A DNA stretch of 53,062 bases, from positions 1 to 53,062 of the IMG/VR virus record IMGVR_UViG_3300005253_000551; one strand, written 5' to 3'. Each line of letters starts with the position of its first letter. Position 1 is the stretch's first letter. Positions 28,599 through 37,200 of this stretch are shown piece after piece. The DNA is from a virus. The translations under genes were made by a program, and so were the position numbers. The notes beneath the pieces are model-generated. The model had not been told where the DNA came from. It saw only the letters and a program-made list of their open reading frames with translations, and ran no database searches.

Positions 28599-30070
28599 TG
28601 CAGCAGGCGGCGCAAGTCATCCCCCTGTTGCCCGGGGGAGTGCAAGCGCTCGCCAAGGCTGGCCGCGAGCAGCTAATCAATGCTGCGGTCAGTTATAGGC
28701 AAGCCCGCGACGAGTGGCTGCGCCGCGAGATCATCTTCAACAACCGTATCGACCTGCTCGCCAGCGTGGTGCTCGGGTACGTGGTCATGCCCTTCCATGG
28801 CATGATGCTCCGCTGGCAATTCCTGCATCCAGACAACCAGCAGTGGATGTTCCGTGGCGCCGGCAAGACTTCGCTGCTCACGGTGGTGAAGGCGATTCAC
28901 ATTCTGATCAAGAGCCGGGACGTTCGGATCCTCATCGCCAGCAAGACGGTCACCAATGCCGAGGGGTTCCTGAAGGAGATCAAGGCCCACCTCGAGGGCA
29001 CGCCACGGCTCGTCGAGCTGTTCGGGGAGTTCTACGACCCACACCGGGTTGGGAAGTGGGACAACAGGGAGATCGAGGTCGTCGGCCGCAAGACGAAAGC
29101 CAAGGAGGCCAGCATCACGTGTGTCGGTGTCGAGGGGACGGTCGTGTCCAGGCACTACGACGTCCTCATTAGCGACGACATCATCGACGAGGACAACGCC
29201 AGGACGAAGCGCATGCGTGACCTGGTGCAGACTTGGTATTATAAGACCCTCCTGCCGTGTCTCGAACCGCCCAGCGACAAGATCCCACATCGCGGCGAGC
29301 ACCATCGTCACGGGACTCGCTACCATTACGACGACCTGTACGGCCACCTCCAGAAGCACGAGCTGAAAGAGCATACGCAGGTGATCCCGGCCCTGTCAGA
29401 AGACGAGAAGAGCCCATGGCCGGATCATTACCCGGCAGAGCACTTCAAAAAGATCCGGGAGATCTCTGGCACGATTATTTTCAATTGTCAGTATCAGTGT
29501 AACACCGAAGCCATGCGCGGCGAGATCTTCCAGTACGATCACTGCCAACGGATTGAGGACGATGAGATCCCGAAGGGGCTCCCCATATACATGGGGGTTG
29601 ACCTGGCGATTTCCAAGAAAGAGACCTCGGACCTGACCACTATCGTCGTGATCTCTGTGGACGACGTCGACAACTACTACGTGATCGACTACTTCGAGGG
29701 CCACCTTCGGTTCTCGGAGCAGACGGCGGCGGTCAAGAGACTCTATAAGCAGCACGACCCGGTCCGCGTTGCTATCGAGACCAATGCCTACCAGGACGCA
29801 CAGTACCAGCACCTCAAAGATGGAGACCGCGAGCTGCGCCTCATAGGGGTCCGCCAGGACAAAGACAAGATCACCCGGGCTCATAAATTGTCTGCGTTGT
29901 TCGAGGCCAAGCGCATGTTCTTCCGCGCCAGCACGTTCAAGCTGATCGACCAACTTGTGGGATTCCCCGAGCACCGCTACGATGATGGCTTCGATGGTCT
30001 CGACTTGGCGATCAGGGCGAGCCGCCGGCGTCGCAAGTCAAAGCGGACCGTCGTCCCCGGACTGATGTAG
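28598..30070 (+). CDS. terL: Terminase large subunit
   Basis: A 490-residue packaging motor. The ATPase domain has a Walker A-type FRGAGKTSLLTVVKA near residue 86, and a Walker B-like YDVLISDDIIDEDN near 190. The C-terminal nuclease domain has GVDLAISKKETSDLTTIVVI near 333 (first catalytic Asp), an IETNAYQDAQYQHL segment near 396 and YDDGFDGLDLAIRA near 465 (late Asp). It cuts and translocates phage DNA into the procapsid through the portal. The length is normal for the family. Confidence 0.92.
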   Translation: MQQAAQVIPLLPGGVQALAKAGREQLINAAVSYRQARDEWLRREIIFNNRIDLLASVVLGYVVMPFHGMMLRWQFLHPDNQQWMFRGAGKTSLLTVVKAIHILIKSRDVRILIASKTVTNAEGFLKEIKAHLEGTPRLVELFGEFYDPHRVGKWDNREIEVVGRKTKAKEASITCVGVEGTVVSRHYDVLISDDIIDEDNARTKRMRDLVQTWYYKTLLPCLEPPSDKIPHRGEHHRHGTRYHYDDLYGHLQKHELKEHTQVIPALSEDEKSPWPDHYPAEHFKKIREISGTIIFNCQYQCNTEAMRGEIFQYDHCQRIEDDEIPKGLPIYMGVDLAISKKETSDLTTIVVISVDDVDNYYVIDYFEGHLRFSEQTAAVKRLYKQHDPVRVAIETNAYQDAQYQHLKDGDRELRLIGVRQDKDKITRAHKLSALFEAKRMFFRASTFKLIDQLVGFPEHRYDDGFDGLDLAIRASRRRRKSKRTVVPGLM

Positions 30071-30080
30071 GAGAGGCACC

Positions 30081-31853
30081 ATGTCAGAACAGAAAGCAAT
30101 CAATTTGGTGAAGTCGGCGGAGTCCGGCAACAAGACCAATCGGCGTGCCGTCCGCGCTATTGTGTTCGGCGCCGGCCGCGACAAGACCCCCGTCGCCAAG
30201 CTGCACGATGGCAAGGAAATCGGTCGCTCGCACGAGCTTCCGGAAGATCCGCTCGAGTCGCTGTCGTCGCAGGGAAGGATCCATGAGCCACCTTTTGACC
30301 TGCTGACGCTGGCGATGCTGCCGGAACACAGCACCGAGCTGGGCCCGGTCCTCGAAGCCATGGAGGTCAACATAGAAGGCTTCGGCCATCGATTCGTTCC
30401 CCGCATCGACATGGACAAGGCCGACGACGAGACTAAGACGGCCGTCAGGAAGGAGCACACATTCCTTACCAATTTCTTTGCTCACGCATCGTTGCGCGAC
30501 TCGTTCACGGCGACGCGGCGGAAGCTCAGACGCGACCACGAGGGCATCGGCAACTCGTACTACGAGGTGATCAGGAGTGCGACTGGTGAGATCCACGGTC
30601 TCAACCACCTCCCCGGCTACCAAATGCGCCTGGGGGTCATGGACCAAGACCAGATCAAGGTGGTTGTCCCGATCCTAGAACTCCAGGAGGACGGCAGCGT
30701 CAAGGTCGTGAACATTTCCACATGGCAGAGGTTCCGCAGGTTCGTGCAGAGCCGAACCGTCCAGCGTCAGAACCTGTCATTCGTGGGCACTGGCAAGCTG
30801 CGGTGGTTCAAGGAATTCGGCGATCCCAGAGTCTACGACCAGGACACCGGGGACGAGGTCACTGGCAAGGACCTGGCGACATTCCCGGAGGAGAAGCGTG
30901 CGAACGAGGTGGTGCATTTCCGCATCTACTCGCCGCGGACGCCGTATGGCCTGCCACGGTTCATCGGCAACCTGCTGAGCATCTTCGGGGACCGGGCCGC
31001 GGAGGAGATCAACTTCACGACGTTCACGAACAACAACGTGCCTAGTTCGATGATCCTGGTCTCGAACGGTCAGCTCACCGACGACACCATTGCGCGCATC
31101 AAGGAGTTCATGGAGAGCCTGCAGTCATCGGACAACCGCTCCAAGATGCTACTCATCGAGGCGGAGAGCGCTGATCAGACCGATGTCGGGGAGGACGGTG
31201 GGCACGTGAAGATCGAAGTCGTACCGATGACTGATTCGCAGCAAAAGGATGCGATGTTCCTGAACTATCAGGACAAGAACAAGGACAATATCCGTCGCTC
31301 GTGGCGCATCCCGCCCATATTTCTAGGGAAAAGCCAGGATTTCACGAAGGCCACGGCGGATGCAAGCCGCAAGCTTGCTGACGAGCAGGTGTTCGCTCCG
31401 GAGCGCGATGAGGTCGACGCCTTCGTCAACCGCCGGCTGTTCCCGTCCATGGGGATCATCTACCACCGCTTCAAGTCCAACAGTCCGAACACCACGGACA
31501 ACACCGAGCTGGTGAAGCTCGTGGCCAACGCCGAGAAGACGGGCGGCATGACGCCGAGGATTGCCCGGGTAATCCTGGAAGACATCCTTGGGCTGGAGTT
31601 GCCGGCGTTCCCGAAGGACTTCAACCCCGACGTCCCGTTCTCATTGACGATGGCGGAGGCCGTCAAGAACATGGCCGATCCCACGGAGCCTGGGCAGCAG
31701 GTGACCGCGCTCAAGACTCTCGACTTTATTGAGAAGCTGACGGGAGGAGATCTCTCCGACGAGCAGGAAGAACAGGCGGTCGGTGTCGCCTTGTCGCTCC
31801 AGCGCTACTTCGAGATGAAGTCCAACCAGAGCGCCAGCAGCCCGGGGATCTGA
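30081..31853 (+). CDS. Portal protein
   Basis: A 590-residue portal of the PBSX/HK97-like group. Typical segments are a core beginning near residue 150 (GNSYYEVIRSATGEIHGLNH), YSPRTPYGLPRFIGNLLSIF, and the stem/crown part DKNKDNIRRSWRIPPIFLG with ADASRKLADEQVFAPERD. It forms the dodecameric ring through which DNA enters and leaves. The N-terminal 90 residues are less conserved. GTAGGAGAGGCACC precedes the start. Confidence 0.9.
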   Translation: MSEQKAINLVKSAESGNKTNRRAVRAIVFGAGRDKTPVAKLHDGKEIGRSHELPEDPLESLSSQGRIHEPPFDLLTLAMLPEHSTELGPVLEAMEVNIEGFGHRFVPRIDMDKADDETKTAVRKEHTFLTNFFAHASLRDSFTATRRKLRRDHEGIGNSYYEVIRSATGEIHGLNHLPGYQMRLGVMDQDQIKVVVPILELQEDGSVKVVNISTWQRFRRFVQSRTVQRQNLSFVGTGKLRWFKEFGDPRVYDQDTGDEVTGKDLATFPEEKRANEVVHFRIYSPRTPYGLPRFIGNLLSIFGDRAAEEINFTTFTNNNVPSSMILVSNGQLTDDTIARIKEFMESLQSSDNRSKMLLIEAESADQTDVGEDGGHVKIEVVPMTDSQQKDAMFLNYQDKNKDNIRRSWRIPPIFLGKSQDFTKATADASRKLADEQVFAPERDEVDAFVNRRLFPSMGIIYHRFKSNSPNTTDNTELVKLVANAEKTGGMTPRIARVILEDILGLELPAFPKDFNPDVPFSLTMAEAVKNMADPTEPGQQVTALKTLDFIEKLTGGDLSDEQEEQAVGVALSLQRYFEMKSNQSASSPGI

Positions 31854-31856
31854 TCC

Positions 31857-33851
31857 ATGCCGGAGGTGTTGGCGCTCTACGACGTCGGGCTCGTAGCCAC
31901 CGATGCGGTCCTTGCCAAGGCGCTGGGATTGCCGGAGACGACCCAGATCGCGCGTAGGGAGTCACGTCTGCGGGTCTTCATGCTGCGCGCGTGGGACAAC
32001 CGTTCCGGGCCGGCCGTGACGGCAGGCGCTGTAGTCGCTACACGCGGGGGCACAGCCAAGGCAGTCGAGGCGGCTGTCGATAAGGCCATGCAACCCTGGG
32101 TGAACGACGTGAACCCGCGGATGGCGAGCGCCGTCGAGGACATCTACCGCCTAGCCCGCACGGCTGGCTGGCGAAAGGGGACTGGGCAGACAACGGCAGC
32201 GCTGACTTACGATACGCCGAACCTGACAGAGGTGCTCAAGGCGGCACCGCGAACCGGATTCTCTGTACTGCCGGCCTTCGATCTCGTGGACGAGGAGGCG
32301 GTGGATGCGCTACGGGGGCACCAGGTGTTCTGGATCGGCGACCACTACGACGAGAATATCTCCAAGGCCGTCGCCAACTCAGCGCGGGAAGCCATTGTCG
32401 AAGCTGGCCAGGACAGGGCGAAGGCTGGCCAACTCGTAAAGAAGGCGCTCGAGGCGGAGCTTGGGCGGGTCGTAACGCCGGGCGGATTCCACGGATCGGC
32501 GGCTCAATACTTCGAGGGTCTAGCGGCTAACGCCGCAACCGTGTCACGTGCTCACGGACAAATGAGTTCGTTCATGCGGATCGGGGCTACCACTTTCACC
32601 ATAACCAATCCTAATGACAGTCGCACTTGTCCTATCTGCTCTCACATGGATGGGAAGGTATTCACCGTGCAGCAAGGCGCAGAGCAGATGAGCAAAGAGC
32701 TGGCTGCGAAGTCGCCCGACGATATCAAGAAGGTCCACCCGTGGATCGGCGTGCCGAAAATGAAGGCGCTCTCGCCGACCCCGGGCGTGAAGGGCTCTAA
32801 GGGGCAGTCGGATAAGTTGGCGAAAGCTGGGTTCTCAATGCCTCCATTTCATTTTCGCTGTCGGGATACCGTCGACATCACGGAAGACGAGACGTTCGGT
32901 GAGCCACTAATTCCGCCGACACCCACGAAGCCGGTAGCTGTTCCTGGGGCTGTGCCGGGTGCTAAGCCACATCCAGACGACAAGATCCTTGCTGGCTTGC
33001 TGAACTCGGTGCCGAAGTCGACGACCGCTTTAGGAGAAGGTGTGAACCAAGCCAAGGTATTGAATTCGGTGACACCAGACGGTCGCAAGATTCGTTCGGT
33101 GTGGAAGTCTGTGGATACTGAGAAGGATCTTCTACGCACGGGTATTGATGCCGGGAGTTATCACTCGCGAGATGCAGCTGTGTATCAGCTAGATCGTCTG
33201 CTTGGGGGTGAGACTGTGGTGCCCCCAACTATCTCGCGCGATCTGGGCGGCAAGTTCGGACGTGGCTCGATGCAGCATTTTAAGTCTGGCGCTGTCACCA
33301 ACAGGAAGGTCAACCTCCAGGGGTTGAAGGCTAGCGACCCTACATTACGGCGCACAACGCTTCTGGATTACATCAGCGCCAACGATGACCGGCACGGGAA
33401 CAACGTGATGTACACGTTCTCGGGCAGCTCGAATAAGCCCAAGGCGTTGAAGCTCGTAGCCATCGACAACGGTCTCAGCTTTCCTAAAGGCCCGCCAGCG
33501 AGATACATCTTCCCGACCAACAACCACAGCTTGAAGCCCGACCTTCTGACGCTCAACGCAGGCCAGAGACGATGGGTCAAAGAAATGTCCTTGGATCGCG
33601 TTGCTGAGATTCTCAACGAGTCTGGCAACATCCCGAAGCCCGCCATCCGATCGACACTCGTACGGATCCGATCTTTGCAGAAGGACCCCAAAGTGATCAA
33701 GAAGATACTTGATGCCAAGATCATCGACCTCGACAACGCGGACTTGGACAACCCGGTGTTGGACTGGATGACTCGATCTAGCGAAGCACCTGGGTCTCTT
33801 CTGGATTCAGCAGAGCTTAGCAAGATTGACAAAATCATTGACAAGCTGTAG
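31857..33851 (+). CDS. MuF head protein fused to a PI3/4-kinase-like (SCO1664-type) domain
   Basis: A 664-residue two-part protein. Residues 1-340 are a phage Mu gpF/SPP1 gp7-type minor head protein, with TITNPNDSRTCPICSHMDGK and HFRCRDTVDI as the metal-binding end. Residues 405-600 look like the PI3/4-kinase-like SCO1664 group: IRSVWKSVD (possible nucleotide Lys), SRDAAVYQLDRLLG with VVPPT, ISANDDRHGNN (catalytic loop) and AIDNGLSFP (metal-binding Asp). The MuF part would place it in the capsid and allow injection. The second half appears richer in A/T at silent sites, hinting at later acquisition. Fused MuF proteins are known toxin carriers. Confidence 0.8.
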   Translation: MPEVLALYDVGLVATDAVLAKALGLPETTQIARRESRLRVFMLRAWDNRSGPAVTAGAVVATRGGTAKAVEAAVDKAMQPWVNDVNPRMASAVEDIYRLARTAGWRKGTGQTTAALTYDTPNLTEVLKAAPRTGFSVLPAFDLVDEEAVDALRGHQVFWIGDHYDENISKAVANSAREAIVEAGQDRAKAGQLVKKALEAELGRVVTPGGFHGSAAQYFEGLAANAATVSRAHGQMSSFMRIGATTFTITNPNDSRTCPICSHMDGKVFTVQQGAEQMSKELAAKSPDDIKKVHPWIGVPKMKALSPTPGVKGSKGQSDKLAKAGFSMPPFHFRCRDTVDITEDETFGEPLIPPTPTKPVAVPGAVPGAKPHPDDKILAGLLNSVPKSTTALGEGVNQAKVLNSVTPDGRKIRSVWKSVDTEKDLLRTGIDAGSYHSRDAAVYQLDRLLGGETVVPPTISRDLGGKFGRGSMQHFKSGAVTNRKVNLQGLKASDPTLRRTTLLDYISANDDRHGNNVMYTFSGSSNKPKALKLVAIDNGLSFPKGPPARYIFPTNNHSLKPDLLTLNAGQRRWVKEMSLDRVAEILNESGNIPKPAIRSTLVRIRSLQKDPKVIKKILDAKIIDLDNADLDNPVLDWMTRSSEAPGSLLDSAELSKIDKIIDKL

Positions 33852-33876
33852 GGTGTGCTCGTAGGAGATCGCTACG

Positions 33877-34125
33877 ATGAGGCTCCAGATATCCCAGACA
33901 GATCGTGACACGAACAAAGCTGATACGCTTGTCGTCTTCACTCTTGAGGGCGATGTCATCGCAGCGGACTGGAAGCCCGATTCAGAGGACTTTCAGTCCG
34001 ATCTTGAACGTGACGGCATTGTGACTGCGCGCGGGTTGTTCAGGCCGTCTGACGGCAAGGACTTCTTGGACAATCTTGAGCTAGCTTTCTCCAACTCCAG
34101 CAACATAATCGTAAAGACTCTGTAG
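33877..34125 (+). CDS. Small protein, possible immunity partner
   Basis: An 82-residue acidic protein immediately after the MuF-kinase gene. A beta-rich N-terminal half (ADTLVVFTLEGDVIAADWKP) is followed by a helix (DFLDNLELAFSNSS). In MuF polymorphic toxins the immunity gene lies directly downstream, and this gene has that position, size and charge. It has GTAGGAGATCGC upstream. The role is inferred from position only. It could alternatively be a minor virion protein. Confidence 0.5.
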   Translation: MRLQISQTDRDTNKADTLVVFTLEGDVIAADWKPDSEDFQSDLERDGIVTARGLFRPSDGKDFLDNLELAFSNSSNIIVKTL

Positions 34126-34212
34126 CCACATCCCCCGGGATTAGGCTCTTGTCGGCAGGCGTCCTGTCGGCTCGCTCTTGTGTCGCTCATCGGAGTGCGA
34201 TACCAGAGACTT

Positions 34213-37200
34213 ATGAGTAGACGCACAAGACGACGGGCAGCCCCCATCTCCGAACGGGAGGGTATGAACGTCGTGCCGGTCCAGAAGTCGGCCCTGGCGG
34301 TCGCCGATCCGGAGGTCGTCGTCGAGAAGGCCCCGCTGTCGACCGCGACGATCAACAACCTGCCGGACGCTGCCTTCGCTCTGATCAAGCCGGGAGGCAA
34401 AAAGGATGAGGACGGCAAGACGGTCCCGAGATCGTTGCGGGTCCTGCCCCATCACAAGGGGAGCGTCAGCAGGGGGTCCGAGAATACATCGCTCGATCTC
34501 CCCCGGCTGCGGAATGCGCTCGCCCGCTTGAGCCAGACGGACCTCACCGAGTCGCAGATGGAGGAGGCCCGCGCCCACCTCAACAGCCATGCCGATGAGG
34601 TGCTCCCGTCTCGGCAAGACAAGCCGGCGGAGAAGGCGATTGGTTCCCCATCCCTCGACGATGGCGGGAAGTTGAAGCCGGCTCAGACCGGCGGCCCCGG
34701 CCTGCTCGCTGGCGAGCCCAGAGCGAAGATTCCCCCGATCGAGGACCATTCCGGCCTGCCCACGCGGGGGGTCATCGTGTCCCCGCCGGCGTTGGCGAAG
34801 GCTGTCCTGGACGGGAAGAAGACGATGATCGTCAAGGCGGTCAACATGCCTATCGGCGGGCAGAGCTTGCTTCTGCTGTCGGAACAGAAAGCTATCGGAG
34901 TTGTGACGCTTGGCAAGGCACAGAAGATCACGGTGAAGCGACTCGCCGCTCTTGAATCCGAGCACCTCCTGACAAAGGACATCCTCGATGAGCGGGTCAG
35001 GATGCAGAAGGGCTGGGACAAGGGGCCGTTCTACGCTTACCCCGTCATCGACGTTGGCGTCGTGAAGACAATCTGGAGTTCGCCAGCGGGCAAGAAGAAG
35101 ATCGCCAACCGCCTCGTGGCGATGCTCCCCGAGCATACGACATACGTGGAGCCGTTCGCTGGCAGCGCCGCCGTCTTCTTCGCCAAGAAGCCGGTCAAGA
35201 CTGAGGTTCTTAACGACGCCGATCCCGACGTCGCTCAGGCGTACAAGCTCATCAAGAGCATGAACGATAAGCAGATCGAGAAGCTGAAGAAGATGAACTG
35301 GGTCGGCAGCAAGTCCGCCTACCTGAAGGTGTACGACTCGAAGCCGAGCAAGGACATCGAGAAGCTGTACCGCTTCCTGTACATGACGCACTTCTCGTAC
35401 GGCCGGCTTCGGACTCGGAGCTTCAACCCCGGGGCCGACGGGGTACCAGCGCGGACTGCGGATCGCCTAGCGACCTTCGGGCCTCGGCTCCGCAACGTCA
35501 AGCTCTACAGCGGTGACTACGCCGAGGTGATCAAGAAGTACGACAGCAAGGACACCGTCTTCTTCCTCGACCCTCCTTACGCTGGCTACAACGTCAACGT
35601 CGGCGAGAAGACGTTCAAGGAGGAAGAGTTCGTCGGCATCCTGAAATCGCTCAAAGGGAAGTTCCTGCTGACCTACGGAGTCCGCGGGAAGCTCCCTGGG
35701 CTGGTTAAGAAGGCCGGCTTCAAGATTAAGAGGATCCGCACTCCCCGGACCATGCGGAACATGCGCGGCGTCGGCGGGTCGGCGTTCCTGACGCAGATCA
35801 TCGTCGCCAACTACGACTTCGAAAAGAATGCCAAGAGCGTCGAGGAGAAGGAGAAGGCCGAGAAGGCGGAGGCCGCCGGCGGGGTCCCCATCTCCAAGAT
35901 CAAGAACGTCGACACCTACGACCCCAAGAAGAGCAGCAACGCCGTGCTGAAAGACGACTTCCGCACGCTGATGGCGTGGGCGGTCTCGCAGAAAGCCGAC
36001 CCTAAGAGGTTCAAGCATAGCGTCAAGGTGATCGAGGGCTTGCTGGCCAAGCTGCTCAAGGAGGCTGCCGAGCGCGGCCCCAAGGTCATCCAGTTCAATC
36101 CGCGCGGGTTGCGGCCCGGGCCGCGGGAGGTATTTCTCCGTGTGGCCGACCAGGTTGGGCTGCCTAAGGAGATGGTCAAGCGCTTCTCGCTTGGCAAGGA
36201 CACCGATCCAGAAGACCTGACCGGCACCGAACTTACCAAAGCCCACGCCATGCTCCACGACATGCAGCGCACTGAGACGGTTGTAGAGAAGTCGTCGAAG
36301 AGCTGGAGCACGGAGAGCATCACGAACATGCACGCGCGTGTCGTCGACGAGATGGCTGTGCGGAAGATGGAGCACCCGGCGCCGCCAAGCGACGGCCTTG
36401 ACCAGACCTCAGTGGATTTCGAGACCACAAAGGTGTGGGACGGAGTCGAGAAGCTGGCACCCAAGCAAGAGCCTCAGAAGCTGGACAACAAGCGCGCCAA
36501 TCTAAGGTCGGCGTTGAAGGACAACCCAGGAGAGCGGTGCAAGCTCTGCCAGTATTTCCAGAAGCCAACTGCATGCGCTGTCGTTGTGGGCCCCGTCAGC
36601 GAGGACCAGGTGTGCGACTGGATTCAGAGCCGTGAGGTCGAAGGCGCCCCGAGCTACCAGGTCGATGACAAGGATTGGCTGAGCTTCGTAGCCGGCATGG
36701 AGAAGGACCAACCATATCAGCACAAGGTCATTGACGGGGCGCTGACTCCGGAGGGGCCTCTGGTTCTCATCGAGGACACTGCGGAGCCGCCGCACCGATT
36801 CAGCCTGAGCAAAGAATTCCACATCGGTCACACCAGCCTGGAGCACCACTGGACCCAGGCGGAGGTGGATCGCTTGGTTGCCGTCGGCAAGAAGGCGGTC
36901 GTCAAGATCGAGAAGCAGGGGTCTATTGCTGAGCCGGTACCAGGCGCGCAGTTCGTTGGAGGCGAAGTAGCCGGAGACCAATTAGCCGAGATGGAAGCGC
37001 ATGGCTCTCCCGACGGGCTTTCCGACGAGGTGACGACGTCCAGCCCTGTGGATAAGGCGGACAAGCAGGCCGACCCGTTCATTGAGACCCCCGACGAGGA
37101 CAAGACTCATAGTTACGTCGTCCAGAACCACTGGCGCGGTAAGAGCGTGCACGCCGACTTCCGCGTCGAGATGCGCGACGGCAAGTTGCTGGTGGGGTTC

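Noticed and set aside
34141-35391. 416-codon leftward open frame opposite the polyprotein
   Set aside because: It lies antisense to the start of the polyprotein, with Arg/Leu/Asp-biased shadow composition and no domain.
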